A stretch of DNA of 64,000 nucleotides from Clavibacter michiganensis subsp. insidiosus (lineage in GTDB: Bacteria; Actinomycetota; Actinomycetes; Actinomycetales; Microbacteriaceae): positions 2,046,001 through 2,110,000 of the forward strand of contig NZ_MZMO01000001.1 of the NCBI RefSeq assembly GCF_002240565.1. Direction: 5' to 3'. Below the pieces are notes generated by a model, which did no database searches, was not told where the DNA came from, and saw nothing but the letters and a program-made list of their open reading frames with translations. Position 1 is the stretch's first letter, and each line of letters opens with the position of its first letter. Position numbers and translations under genes: made by a program. Positions 18,793 through 27,565 of the stretch are shown here, piece after piece.

Positions 18793-19403
18793 CGGTCGCC
18801 CTGGTAGCGCTGCTCGCGCCACGGGTCGCCGCGGTCGTGGTAGCCGTTGCGCTCCCAGAAGCCCTGCTGGTCGCGGTCGAGGAGCGTGAGGCGGGCGATC
18901 CACTTCGCGCTCTTCCAGAAGTAGAGGTGCGGCACGAGGAGGCGCGCGGGTCCGCCGTGGTCGGGCGTGAGCGGGCGGCCGTCCGCCTCCCACGCGATCC
19001 ACGCGCGGCCGCCGCGGAGGTCCTCGAGCGGCAGGTTGGTCGTGTACCCGGAGTGCGAGGTCGCGAGGACGAAGCGCGCCTCCGGGAGCGGGCCCGCGGC
19101 GTCGAGCAGCGTGTCGACGCTGACGCCCGCGAAGCGCGTGTCGAGCCGGGTCCAGGTGGTGACGCAGTGGATGTCGCCCGCGTACTCGGACCGGGGCAGC
19201 GCGTGGGCCTCGTCCCAGTCCCACGTCGTGGGGCCCTCGACGAGGCCGTCGACGGCGATCGACCAGCGCGACTCGGGCAGGTTCGGCACGGCCTCGGCGG
19301 TGAGGACGGGCCAGCCGCCCTGGGTGTCGTACTGGCCGGGCGGGAGCCGGTCGGCCGGGCCCTTGCGCGGGCGGCCGACGAAGCCGCGGGTGATGCCGGT
19401 CAT
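18789..19403 (-). CDS. sulfite-oxidase-like molybdopterin oxidoreductase
   Basis: A 204-residue protein of the SUOX/YedY (MsrP) molybdopterin-binding fold. The conserved cysteine ligand of molybdenum is in DIHCVTTW near residue 85, and the DHGGPARLLVPHLYFWKSAKW block is typical of this subfamily. There is no signal peptide, which differs from exported MsrP, so it may act in the cytoplasm. The ATG at 19403 is preceded by a GAGGAGG ribosome binding site. The FAD reductase follows with overlapping codons and is the likely electron donor. The substrate is unknown. Confidence 0.88.
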   Translation of the reverse strand: MTGITRGFVGRPRKGPADRLPPGQYDTQGGWPVLTAEAVPNLPESRWSIAVDGLVEGPTTWDWDEAHALPRSEYAGDIHCVTTWTRLDTRFAGVSVDTLLDAAGPLPEARFVLATSHSGYTTNLPLEDLRGGRAWIAWEADGRPLTPDHGGPARLLVPHLYFWKSAKWIARLTLLDRDQQGFWERNGYHDRGDPWREQRYQGDR

Positions 19404-19444
19404 GGGCGCCTCCTCGAGGAGCGGGTGGTGCGGGGTCCCGTCCA

Positions 19445-19993
19445 TCATGGCGCGGGGGATCGGCGCGCGGACGGGGCGGACGGATCCGGATCGACGGGAG
19501 CGGACAGCATCGCGACCGCGTGCAGCCCGTCGTCGTCGACGACCTCGGCGAGGCGGAGGAAGCCGAGCCGGCCGTGGAAGGCGAGCGACCCGGGGTTCGG
19601 CGGGAGCGTGTTGACCTCGCACGTGACGGCCGCGCGCCCCGTGCGGCGGGCCTCGGCGAAGACGCGGGCGTAGAGGACCTGGCCGAGCCGGCGCCCGCGC
19701 TGCCCGTCGCCGACCACGATCCGGTCGACGTAGAGGCCGTCGACCCCGTGCTCCCCGAACCAGCGGTAGTTCGAGCTGTCGTAGGCGCCGCCGGGCTGCA
19801 TCGCGAGGAGCATGCCGACCGGCGTCGCGTCCGGCGCATCCGCGTCGGCGACGGCGATCGCGAGGTCGGCGTGGCGGAGCACCTCGCCGAGCGACGCGGC
19901 GTCCATGGGCGGGACCGCGGGCACGGCGGAGTTGTTCAGCGGCACCATCCACGCGAGGTCGGCGGGGACGAGGTCGCGGGTGGCGGGGGTCAC
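19445..19993 (-). CDS. GNAT family N-acetyltransferase
   Basis: A 182-residue protein with a GNAT core: the acetyl-CoA-binding segment VGDGQRGRRLGQVLYARVF (Q/RxxGxG/A type) near residue 97, and a C-terminal beta strand with FHGRLGFLRLAEV. The substrate is not apparent. The GTG at 19993 is supported by TACCCT six bases upstream. It is divergent from the phosphoesterase gene, whose own -10 box lies 39 bases away. Confidence 0.85.
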   Translation of the reverse strand: MTPATRDLVPADLAWMVPLNNSAVPAVPPMDAASLGEVLRHADLAIAVADADAPDATPVGMLLAMQPGGAYDSSNYRWFGEHGVDGLYVDRIVVGDGQRGRRLGQVLYARVFAEARRTGRAAVTCEVNTLPPNPGSLAFHGRLGFLRLAEVVDDDGLHAVAMLSAPVDPDPSAPSARRSPAP

Positions 19994-19999
19994 GCATCG

Positions 20000-20005
20000 A
20001 GGGTA
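20000..20005 (-). promoter_or_regulatory. -10 box of GNAT gene (leaderless)
   Basis: TACCCT on the minus strand, six bases before the GTG at 19993. Confidence 0.5.
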
Positions 20006-20043
20006 CGGGAGCCGGCCGGCCGGTCCCGGGCGCGGCGCCCGCG

Positions 20044-20049
20044 TACCGT
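20044..20049 (+). promoter_or_regulatory. -10 box of phosphoesterase gene (leaderless)
   Basis: TACCGT, seven bases before the ATG at 20057. Confidence 0.45.
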
Positions 20050-20056
20050 TGCCCGG

Positions 20057-20563
20057 ATGACCGCATCGCTCGTGCTCCTCAGCGACACCCATCTCCCGAA
20101 GCGCGCGAAGGACCTGCCGCGGGCGCTGTGGCGGGCGGTCGACGCCGCCGACGTCGTGGTGCACGCGGGCGACTGGGTCGACGAGCCCGCGCTCGACGCG
20201 CTCGCGGCGCGCTCCGCCCGGCTCCTCGCGTGCTGGGGCAACAACGACCCCGCGGGGCTGCGGGCGCGGCTGTCGGAGACGGCGCGCGCGGTGATCGAGG
20301 GGATCCGCTTCGCCGTCACGCACGAGACCGGAGCGTCGACGAGCCGCGAGCGGCGGATGGACGCGGCGTTCCCGGAGACCGACGTGCTCGTCTTCGGCCA
20401 CAGCCACATCCCGTGGGACACCGTGACGCCCTCGGGCCTGCGCCTCCTCAATCCCGGCTCGCCCACCGACCGCCGCCGCCAGCCGGACTTCACGTGGATG
20501 ACCGCGACAGCGGACGCGGGACGGCTCGACGTGGAGCTGCACCGGTCGGCGACGCGCGACTGA
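20057..20563 (+). CDS. metallophosphoesterase, YfcE/MJ0936 type
   Basis: A 168-residue calcineurin-like phosphodiesterase. All metal-binding motifs are visible in order: LLSDTHLP, HAGDW, GNND, THE and VFGHSHIPW, followed by LLNPGS. The length and motif spacing match the small YfcE/MJ0936 subfamily. The natural substrate is unknown. The ATG at 20057 fits a leaderless promoter. Its stop lies three bases before the stop of the convergent M20 peptidase gene. Confidence 0.92.
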   Translation: MTASLVLLSDTHLPKRAKDLPRALWRAVDAADVVVHAGDWVDEPALDALAARSARLLACWGNNDPAGLRARLSETARAVIEGIRFAVTHETGASTSRERRMDAAFPETDVLVFGHSHIPWDTVTPSGLRLLNPGSPTDRRRQPDFTWMTATADAGRLDVELHRSATRD

Positions 20564-20566
20564 CGC

Positions 20567-21784
20567 TCAGCCCTCCGGCGTCGCCCCGGCGCTGCCGCAG
20601 AAGTCGAGGATCGCCCCCTCGAGCACGTCGGCGAGCCGCCGGATCGAGTCGACCTCGGCCCACTCCTCGGCTGCGTGCGCGCCGCCGCCCGTGACGCCCA
20701 GCAGGATGCACGGGATCCCGGCCTCGTGCACGAGCCCGGCGTCGGTCCAGAACGGCTCGCCGCGGTGCGGGATGGGCGATCCCGTGACGCGCGCGCCGCT
20801 GTCGAGCACGGCCCGGGCGAGCGGGCCGTCGACGTCGGCCTCGAAGGCCGCGCGCGCGACGAGGACGACGAGCTCGACGTCCATCCCGGGCGTGCGGGCG
20901 GCGACCGCCTCGAGGGCGGCGCGCAGCTCGGCCTCCACGTCCGCCGTCGACTGGCCGGGGAGGAAGCGGCGCTCGATCGTGAGGACGCAGGAGTCGGCGA
21001 CCGTGGCCGCGTCCGAGCCGCCGTGGATCCGGGAGACGCGCACCGCGCCCGTCCCGAGGAGCGGGTGGCGGGGTCCCGCGGCGAGGCGGTCGGCCAGCGC
21101 GTCGAGCTCGCGCAGCACGAGCCCGGCGTGCGCGATCGCGTCGACGCCCTGCTCCGGCATCGAGCCGTGCGCCGCGCGCCCGCGCAGCCGGATCTCGTAC
21201 CAGCCGAAGCCGCGGTGGGCGACGATCGCCTCGGACTGGCTGGGCTCGGAGATCACGGCGCCGTCGATGCGCGTGCCGTCGCCGGCCAGCGCCCGGAGGG
21301 CCTCCTCCGTGCCGATGCTGCCGAACTCCTCGTCGGCGACGAGCGCGAGCACGACGTCGCCGCGCGCGCCGATCCGGCGGGCGCGGTCGGCGGCGACCAT
21401 CATCGCGGCGAGGCCCGCCTTCATGTCGAAGGCGCCGCGGCCGAACAGCCGGCCGCCGTCGATCCGGGGTTCCAGCCCGCCGCGCTCCGGGTCCCCGGGC
21501 GGCACGGTGTCGAGGTGCCCGTCGAGGAGGATCGCGCGGCCGCCGCCCGTGCCGCGCGCGGTCGCGAGGACGGTCGGGCGGCCGGGGGCCTCCTCGAGCA
21601 CGCGCACGTCGAAGCCGCGGGCGCGGAGCCACGCGGCGACGTGGGCGGCGACCGCTCGCTCCCCCGCGGCGCCCGGCACGAGGTCGGGGTTGGTCGAGTC
21701 GATGCGGATCAGCTCGGCGGCGAGGTCGACGGGATCCACGAGGCCCGCGGCTGCCGCGTCCGGTCCCGGCACGGCGCCGCTCAC
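20567..21784 (-). CDS. M20 family metallopeptidase (ArgE/DapE/CPG2-like)
   Basis: A 405-residue di-zinc amidohydrolase. Metal ligands appear in LLDGHLDTVPPG, GRGAFDMKAGLAAM, ADEEFGS (general base Glu plus ligand) and a C-terminal GGAHAAEEW. A dimerisation domain lies between (RAAHGSMPEQGVDAI). The best general description is an ArgE/DapE-type deacylase or carboxypeptidase; the substrate cannot be told from sequence. The GTG at 21784 overlaps the stop of the upstream small gene (GTGA). Confidence 0.88.
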   Translation of the reverse strand: MSGAVPGPDAAAAGLVDPVDLAAELIRIDSTNPDLVPGAAGERAVAAHVAAWLRARGFDVRVLEEAPGRPTVLATARGTGGGRAILLDGHLDTVPPGDPERGGLEPRIDGGRLFGRGAFDMKAGLAAMMVAADRARRIGARGDVVLALVADEEFGSIGTEEALRALAGDGTRIDGAVISEPSQSEAIVAHRGFGWYEIRLRGRAAHGSMPEQGVDAIAHAGLVLRELDALADRLAAGPRHPLLGTGAVRVSRIHGGSDAATVADSCVLTIERRFLPGQSTADVEAELRAALEAVAARTPGMDVELVVLVARAAFEADVDGPLARAVLDSGARVTGSPIPHRGEPFWTDAGLVHEAGIPCILLGVTGGGAHAAEEWAEVDSIRRLADVLEGAILDFCGSAGATPEG

Positions 21785-22134
21785 GCGCGCGGCGGGAGGT
21801 CGTCGGCGGGCAGCGCGGGGACCGTCCCGTCGGCGTCGTCCACGAGGCGCAGCGCGCTCTGCGGCACGACGACCCGACGACCGGCCGTGCCGTCGTCGTC
21901 CGATCCGAGCTCCACGACCCAGGCGCGGCCGCGGGCCGTGGGCACGGGGCTGACGCTGCGCAGTCCGTCGGACGCGGAGGCGACCACGAGTCCGACGGGC
22001 TCGCCGTCGAGCGCGGGATCGCCCGTCGCGGCGGCCCCGCCGAGGATCACGACCACGGCCCCGACCCCGATCGCGTGCGTCGCGTCGCTCCCCCGCTCGC
22101 CCTCGGATCCGTCCCGGCCGCGTCTCATCCACAT
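21781..22134 (-). CDS. hypothetical protein with one hydrophobic segment
   Basis: I do not recognise this 117-residue protein. It has a basic N-terminus, one hydrophobic stretch (about residues 20-38, HAIGVGAVVVILGGAAATG) that could be a membrane anchor, and a beta-rich C-terminal half. It overlaps the M20 peptidase start by four bases, so the two are translationally coupled. The ATG at 22134 is preceded at six bases by GAGGAT, an imperfect -10-like hexamer. Confidence 0.65.
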   Translation of the reverse strand: MWMRRGRDGSEGERGSDATHAIGVGAVVVILGGAAATGDPALDGEPVGLVVASASDGLRSVSPVPTARGRAWVVELGSDDDGTAGRRVVVPQSALRLVDDADGTVPALPADDLPPRA

Positions 22135-22221
22135 GCCCCGATCCTCCCATCGGCGGCCCGAGGAGGCCGTCCGGCGCGCGGCCCCGGCCGACCCGCACGG
22201 GCGACGCCCGGCCGACCTCGC

Positions 22222-22227
22222 TAGCGT
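22222..22227 (+). promoter_or_regulatory. -10 box of first SDR gene
   Basis: TAGCGT, with a short leader carrying AAGAGGAG before the GTG at 22256. Confidence 0.4.
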
Positions 22228-22255
22228 GGGGATCCCACCCGCAAGAGGAGTCCGC

Positions 22256-23185
22256 GTGCCCCGTCCCACCGACATCATCATCAGCCCGCTCGACGGGAAG
22301 CGCGCCGTCGTCACCGGCGGCAACAGCGGCCTCGGCCTCGAGACCGCGCGCCGGCTCGCCGCAGCCGGCGCCTCCGTCGTCCTCACCTCGCGCGATCCGG
22401 AGCGCGGCGAGGACGCGGCCGGCACCATCCGCGACCGCCACCCCGGCGTCCACGTGGAGGTCGGATCCCTCGACCTCGCCGACCTCGCCTCGGTGCGCGC
22501 CTTCGCCGACCGCGAGATCGAGCGCGGGCCGGTCGACATCCTCGTCGACAACGCCGGCGTCATGGCCCCGCCGGACCGGCGCGAGACGGCCGACGGGTTC
22601 GAGATCCAGCTCGGCACCAACCACCTCGGCCACTTCGCGCTGACCGGCCTGCTCCTGCCCGCGCTCCGGGCGGCCGACGCGCCCCGCGTGGTCGTCGTCT
22701 CGAGCCTCGCGCACTGGATGGGCCGCATCGCGTTCGGCGACCTCCAGTCCGAGCGGCGCTACAGCCCCTGGGCGGCCTACGGCCAGGCCAAGCTCGCGAA
22801 CCTCCTGTTCATGCGCCGCCTGCAGGCGCTCTCCGAGGAGCGGGGCTGGGGCCTCACGGCGGTCGCCGCGCACCCCGGGATCACGTCCACCAACCTCGCG
22901 AAGAACGGTCCGGGATCCGGGCCGCAGGGCGTCATGAGCGACCTGGCCGCGAAGTTCGGCCCGGCCGCGATGGGCCAGGACGTGCGCGTGGGCGCGCTCC
23001 CGCAGATCCAGGCCGCGACCGGCCTCGGCGTGCACCCGGGCGACTACTACGGGCCCGCGGGCCCCGGCGGGATGACGGGCATGCCGCACCTGGCCGCCTC
23101 GAGCCCGTGGTCGAAGGACCCCGAGCTCGCCCGCCGCCTCTGGGACGCGTCCGAGCAGCTCACCGGGGTCGTCTACCCGGCCTAG
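22256..23185 (+). CDS. short-chain dehydrogenase/reductase
   Basis: A 309-residue SDR with the cofactor motif TGGNSGLG near the N-terminus, VDNAGVM, and the catalytic pair YGQAK near residue 178. It resembles retinol-dehydrogenase/WWOX-like SDRs, which often act on lipids or aliphatic alcohols; NADPH preference is suggested by the Arg after the second strand (TSRDPERG). The GTG at 22256 has a strong AAGAGGAG ribosome binding site. A hairpin ends the gene before the acyl-CoA ligase. Confidence 0.88.
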   Translation: MPRPTDIIISPLDGKRAVVTGGNSGLGLETARRLAAAGASVVLTSRDPERGEDAAGTIRDRHPGVHVEVGSLDLADLASVRAFADREIERGPVDILVDNAGVMAPPDRRETADGFEIQLGTNHLGHFALTGLLLPALRAADAPRVVVVSSLAHWMGRIAFGDLQSERRYSPWAAYGQAKLANLLFMRRLQALSEERGWGLTAVAAHPGITSTNLAKNGPGSGPQGVMSDLAAKFGPAAMGQDVRVGALPQIQAATGLGVHPGDYYGPAGPGGMTGMPHLAASSPWSKDPELARRLWDASEQLTGVVYPA

Positions 23186-23206
23186 CCCACGACCGATGCA
23201 CGGCCG

Positions 23207-23233
23207 ATGCGCCCGGGATCTCCCCGGGCGCAT
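23207..23233 (+). terminator. terminator after first SDR gene
   Basis: ATGCGCCCGGG (23207-23217) pairs perfectly with 23223-23233 around a five-base loop, 21 bases after the stop codon. It lies just before the promoter of the next gene. Confidence 0.65.
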
Positions 23234-23237
23234 TCCC

Positions 23238-23243
23238 TATGGT
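23238..23243 (+). promoter_or_regulatory. -10 box of first acyl-CoA ligase gene (leaderless)
   Basis: TATGGT, six bases before the ATG at 23250. Confidence 0.5.
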
Positions 23244-23249
23244 GGGGAC

Positions 23250-24938
23250 ATGAGCAACGACGCCGACCGCCCCTGGGTACGCAGCTACGCGGACGGGGTG
23301 TCGGCCGACATCCCGCCCGTCATCGGATCCCTGGTGGACATGGTCGAGCGCTCCATCCAGCGGCATGCCAAGGCCGTGGCGCTCGAGTTCTTCGGCCGCG
23401 AGACGACCTACCGCGAGCTGGGCGACCAGATCAGCCGCGCGGCCGAGGGCCTGCGCCGCCTCGGCGTCCGGAAGGGCGACCGCGTCGCCCTCGTGCTGCC
23501 GAACTGCCCGCAGCACGTCATCGCGTTCTACGCGGTGCTCCGGCTCGGCGCGATCGTCGTCGAGCACAACCCGCTCTACACGCCCCGCGAGCTCCGGCAC
23601 CAGTTCGAGGACCACGGCGCCCGCGTCGCCATCGCCTGGAACACGGTCGTCGGCACGATCCAGGACATGCCGCGCGACGTGCCCGTCGACACGATCGTCT
23701 CGGTCGACCTGCCCGCCGCGATGCCGCTCGCCACGCGCCTCAAGCTCCGCCTGCCGGTGCCCGCCGCCCGCCGCGCCCGGGCCGCGATCACGACGCCCGT
23801 GACGAGCACCGTCACGTGGGAGGAGCTCGTCGACCACCGCCGCATCGCCGCCTCCCGCCCCCGGCCCGAGCTCGACGACACGGCGATCCTCCAGTACACG
23901 AGCGGCACGACCGCGAGCCCCAAGGGCGCGATCCTCACCCATCGCAACCTGCACGCGAACGCCATGCAGGGCCGCGCCTGGGTGCCCGGCCTCGCCGACG
24001 GCGGCGAGACGGTCTACGGCGTGCTGCCGATGTTCCACGCCTACGGCCTCACGCTCTGCCTCACGTTCGCCATGGCGATCGGGGCGCGCCTCGTGCTGTT
24101 CCCGAAGTTCGACGTGGACCTCGTGCTCGCCGCCGCGCGGAAGCACCCGCCGACGTTCCTGCCCGCCGTGCCGCCCATCTACGAGCGGCTCGCGCGCGGG
24201 GCGAAGGAGAAGCGGGTCGACCTCACGGGTGTCCGGTTCGCGATCTCCGGCGCCATGAACCTGCCGGTCTCCACCGTCGAGCTGTGGGAGGGCCTCACGG
24301 GCGGCTACCTCGTCGAGGGCTACGGGCTCACCGAGACGTCGCCCGTCGCGCTCGGAAACCCCATCGGCCCGTCGCGGCGGCCGGGCACCGTGGGCGTGCC
24401 GTTCCCGAGCACCGAGGTGCGGGTCGTGGATCCCGAGGACCCGACGGCCGACCGCGCGCCGGGCGAGGAGGGCGAGCTGCTCATCCGCGGCCCGCAGGTG
24501 TTCCAGGGGTACTGGCGCCGCCCCGACGAGACGCGCGCGGCGCTCCTCGACGGCGGCTGGTTCCGCACGGGCGACATCGTCCGCGTCGACGCCGACGGCT
24601 TCACGACCATCGTCGACCGGATGAAGGAGCTCATCATCACGGGCGGCTTCAACGTCTCCCCGAGCGAGGTCGAGGACGTCGTGCGCGGCGCGCCGGGCAT
24701 CCAGGGCGTCGCCGTGGTCGGGCTGCCGTCGGTGGACGGCGGCGAGGACGTCACGGCCGCGGTCGTGCTGGATCCGGGCGCCGCGCTCGACGAGGCCGCG
24801 ATCCGCGCCTACTGCCGCGCCCACCTCACGGCGTACAAGGTCCCCCGCCGCGTCGTGCGGGTGGACGCGCTCCCCACCTCGCTCATCGGGAAGGTGCTGC
24901 GCCGCCAGGTGCGCGAGGACCTGCAGCGCGAAGGCTGA
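23250..24938 (+). CDS. long-chain fatty acid-CoA ligase, first copy
   Basis: A 562-residue ANL-superfamily enzyme that adenylates a carboxylic acid and transfers it to CoA. The AMP-binding P-loop is ILQYTSGTTASPKGA (about residue 212), followed by the GYGLTETSP motif and the hinge region GWFRTGDIV. The catalytic lysine is in PTSLIGKVLRRQV near the C-terminus. It is very similar to the second copy at 28091 and of the same length. It is followed by an SDR, an FAD oxidoreductase and a SRPBCC protein, which suggests a lipid or isoprenoid-acid pathway. The start is set by a leaderless-type promoter. Confidence 0.9.
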   Translation: MSNDADRPWVRSYADGVSADIPPVIGSLVDMVERSIQRHAKAVALEFFGRETTYRELGDQISRAAEGLRRLGVRKGDRVALVLPNCPQHVIAFYAVLRLGAIVVEHNPLYTPRELRHQFEDHGARVAIAWNTVVGTIQDMPRDVPVDTIVSVDLPAAMPLATRLKLRLPVPAARRARAAITTPVTSTVTWEELVDHRRIAASRPRPELDDTAILQYTSGTTASPKGAILTHRNLHANAMQGRAWVPGLADGGETVYGVLPMFHAYGLTLCLTFAMAIGARLVLFPKFDVDLVLAAARKHPPTFLPAVPPIYERLARGAKEKRVDLTGVRFAISGAMNLPVSTVELWEGLTGGYLVEGYGLTETSPVALGNPIGPSRRPGTVGVPFPSTEVRVVDPEDPTADRAPGEEGELLIRGPQVFQGYWRRPDETRAALLDGGWFRTGDIVRVDADGFTTIVDRMKELIITGGFNVSPSEVEDVVRGAPGIQGVAVVGLPSVDGGEDVTAAVVLDPGAALDEAAIRAYCRAHLTAYKVPRRVVRVDALPTSLIGKVLRRQVREDLQREG

Positions 24939-24989
24939 CCGCCGCCTGGCAGGACGCGCCCCGGGCGGGGTCGGCGGGCGGGACGGTCC

Positions 24990-24995
24990 TACGGT
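24990..24995 (+). promoter_or_regulatory. -10 box of second SDR gene
   Basis: TACGGT, giving a leader of about 34 bases with GAAGGAG before the ATG at 25036. Confidence 0.4.
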
Positions 24996-25035
24996 GGGAG
25001 AGCACGTTTCGTGCACCAACCATCGAAGGAGCCAC

Positions 25036-26034
25036 ATGACTCGAGGCATCGCCGTCGTCACCGGAGGATCGGCCGGACTGGGCCGCGCGACCGTACGGGA
25101 GCTCGCCGACCGCGGCTGGGACGTCGCCGTCCTCGCGCGCGGCGAGGACGGGCTCGCGGGTGCCGTCGCCGACATCGAGGCGCGCGGGCGCCGCGGCCTC
25201 GGCATCTCCACCGACGTCGCCGACCGCCTGGCCGTCGAGGCCGCCGCCGACCGCGTCGAGGACGAGCTCGGCCCCATCGACCTGTGGGTCAACGACGCCA
25301 TGGTCGGCGTCTTCGGCGAGTTCCTCACCACCGACCCGGCCGACTTCGAGCGCGCCACGGCCGTCAACTACTTCGGCTTCGTCAACGGCACGCGCGCCGC
25401 GCTCAGCCGCATGGTGCCGCGCGACCGGGGCCATGTGATCCAGGTCGGCTCGGCGCTCGCCCACCGCGGGATCCCGCTGCAGGCCGCGTACTGCGCCGCC
25501 AAGCACGCGGTGCAGGGCTTCACCGAGTCGGTGACGACCGAGCTGATCCACAACACGAGCGCCGTGGAGATCTCCACGGTCGACATGCCGGCGCTCAACA
25601 CGATCCAGTTCAACTGGGTCAAGTCGCAGCTGCCGCACCACCCGCAGCCCGTGCCGCCGATCTTCGAGCCCGAGGTGGGCGCGCGGGCCATCGCCGCGGT
25701 CGCCGAGAAGCCGAAGCGCCGCAACTGGGTCGGCGAGCCCACCGTCATGACGGTGCTCGGCAACCGCTTCGTCGCGAACTGGCTCGACGGCTACCTCGCG
25801 AAGACCGGCTACACCGGCCAGCAGGCGGAGGACAAGACGCAGCCCATGCTGACGACCAACCTCTACACGCCGACCGCGGGCGACCACGGCGCGCGCGGCA
25901 TCTTCAGCGACCGGGCGCGCATGATGAGCCCGCAGGTCTGGATCGTCCGCAACCGCGCGAAGGCCGTCGCCCTCGGCGCGGGCGCGCTCCTCTCCGGCGT
26001 CGTCGCCGGCACCGCCGCCCTGCGTCGCCGATAG
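25036..26034 (+). CDS. short-chain dehydrogenase/reductase with C-terminal membrane-type tail
   Basis: A 332-residue SDR with TGGSAGLG, a divergent VNDAMVG in place of the usual NNAG, and the active-site YCAAK (about residue 156). After the normal SDR core (about 250 residues) there is an extension ending in ALGAGALLSGVVAGTAALRRR, a hydrophobic stretch capped by arginines that may attach it to the membrane. The ATG at 25036 has GAAGGAG seven bases upstream. Its TAG stop forms part of the -10 box of the next gene. Confidence 0.87.
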   Translation: MTRGIAVVTGGSAGLGRATVRELADRGWDVAVLARGEDGLAGAVADIEARGRRGLGISTDVADRLAVEAAADRVEDELGPIDLWVNDAMVGVFGEFLTTDPADFERATAVNYFGFVNGTRAALSRMVPRDRGHVIQVGSALAHRGIPLQAAYCAAKHAVQGFTESVTTELIHNTSAVEISTVDMPALNTIQFNWVKSQLPHHPQPVPPIFEPEVGARAIAAVAEKPKRRNWVGEPTVMTVLGNRFVANWLDGYLAKTGYTGQQAEDKTQPMLTTNLYTPTAGDHGARGIFSDRARMMSPQVWIVRNRAKAVALGAGALLSGVVAGTAALRRR

Positions 26035-26037
26035 CCT
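26032..26037 (+). promoter_or_regulatory. -10 box of FAD oxidoreductase gene (leaderless)
   Basis: TAGCCT, six bases before the ATG at 26044. Its first three bases are the stop codon of the preceding SDR gene. Confidence 0.45.
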
Positions 26038-26043
26038 CGACGC

Positions 26044-27492
26044 ATGGGTGACATCGACGCGATCGTGGTCGGCTCGGGGCCGAACGGGCTGGCCGCGGCC
26101 GTGACGATGGCCCGTGCGGGCCTCCGGGTCGAGGTGCACGAGGGGGCCGACACGATCGGCGGCGGGAGCCGCACGGCCGAGCTCACGCTCCCCGGCTTCC
26201 ACCACGACATCTGCTCCGCCGTGCACCCGATGGCGCTCGCGTCCGGGTTCTTCCGCGCGTTCCAGCTCGACCGGCGCATCGAGCTCGTCGTCCCCGAGAT
26301 CTCCTACGGGCACCCGCTGGACGGCGGCGTCTCGGGCATCGCGTACCGCGACATCGACCGCACGGCCGACGCGCTCGGCGTGGACGGCCGGGCGTGGAAG
26401 CAGCTCATGGGGCCGCTCGCCGCGACCGCGGACCGCGTCGCCCAGTTCACCAACGGCCCGCTGCTGCAGGTGCCGCGGCATCCGCCGACCGCGATCCGCC
26501 TCGGCCTCCGCGCCCTCGAGCAGGGCTCGCCCGCCTGGAACGCGCGGTTCCGCGGCGACGTCGCGCCCGCCATGCTCACCGGGGTCGCCGCCCACGCGAT
26601 CCAGACCATGCCGAGCGTCTCCACCGCCGCGGCCGCGCTCTCCCTCGGCGCCTACGCCCACGCGCGCGGCTGGCCGGTGCCGATCGGCGGCAGCCAGTCC
26701 ATCGTCGACGCGATGGTCGACGACCTGCGGGCGCACGGCGGCGAGGTGATCACGGGATCCGAGGTCCGGAGGCTCCGCGAGCTGCCGCCCGCCCGCGCCG
26801 TGCTCCTCGACACGAGCGCCCGGGCCCTCTCGCGCATCGCGAGCGACCGCCTGCCCGCGCGCTACCTCCGCGCCCTGCGCCGCTTCCGCTACGGCAACGC
26901 CGCCTCCAAGGTCGACTTCGCGCTCTCCGGGCCCGTGCCGTGGACGGATCCCGAGCTCCGGAAGGCGGGGACGCTGCACGTGGGCGGCACGCGGGCCGAG
27001 ATCCAGCGGGCCGAGCGCGACGTGGCCGCCGGGCGCCACAGCGACGACCCCTACGTGCTCGTGGCGCAGCCCTCGATCGACGACCCCGGCCGCGCGCCCG
27101 CGGGGAAGCACGTGCTCTGGGCGTACACGCACGTACCCGCGGGGTCCACGGTCGACCAGACCGAGGCGATCACGCGGCAGATCGAGCGCTTCGCCCCGGG
27201 CTTCCGCGACCTGATCCTCGCCTCGTCCAGCATCGACGCCGTCGGCATGGAGGAGCACGACCCGAACTACATCGGCGGCGACATCGCGGCCGGCGCCGCG
27301 AGCGTGTGGCAGCTGCTCGCGCGTCCCGTGCTCTCGCCGGATCCGTGGCGCACGCCCGCCGCCGGCGTCTACCTCGCGTCGAGCTCGGCGAGTCCCGGAC
27401 CCGGCGTGCACGGCATGGCCGGCTACCAGGCCGCCCGGAGCGCGCTGCGGCACGAGTTCGGGATCGACCGCGGGCCCGACCTCTCGCTGTAG
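26044..27492 (+). CDS. NAD(P)/FAD-dependent oxidoreductase (phytoene-desaturase-like)
   Basis: A 482-residue flavoprotein with an N-terminal dinucleotide-binding motif, VVGSGPNGLAAAVTMARAG, followed by the E and GG of the FAD-binding βαβ unit (VEVHEGADTIGGG). The C-terminus GVYLASSSASPGPGVHGMAGYQAA is the second FAD-contact region. It resembles the phytoene dehydrogenase-related FAD oxidoreductases, many of unknown substrate. Context with acyl-CoA ligases and an SDR suggests lipid or isoprenoid oxidation, but no crtB or crtE is present here. Confidence 0.88.
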   Translation: MGDIDAIVVGSGPNGLAAAVTMARAGLRVEVHEGADTIGGGSRTAELTLPGFHHDICSAVHPMALASGFFRAFQLDRRIELVVPEISYGHPLDGGVSGIAYRDIDRTADALGVDGRAWKQLMGPLAATADRVAQFTNGPLLQVPRHPPTAIRLGLRALEQGSPAWNARFRGDVAPAMLTGVAAHAIQTMPSVSTAAAALSLGAYAHARGWPVPIGGSQSIVDAMVDDLRAHGGEVITGSEVRRLRELPPARAVLLDTSARALSRIASDRLPARYLRALRRFRYGNAASKVDFALSGPVPWTDPELRKAGTLHVGGTRAEIQRAERDVAAGRHSDDPYVLVAQPSIDDPGRAPAGKHVLWAYTHVPAGSTVDQTEAITRQIERFAPGFRDLILASSSIDAVGMEEHDPNYIGGDIAAGAASVWQLLARPVLSPDPWRTPAAGVYLASSSASPGPGVHGMAGYQAARSALRHEFGIDRGPDLSL

Positions 27493-27565
27493 CAGGGCGC
27501 CCCGGCGGGCGTCGAGCCCCGCCGGCCGATTACGCGCGCCTGGACGGGCGCCGCAGACTGGAGGC

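Noticed and set aside
21785..23233. Upstream extension of the M20 peptidase frame
   Set aside because: It runs antisense through the SDR gene and the small hypothetical; the GTG at 21784 overlapping the upstream stop is the natural start.
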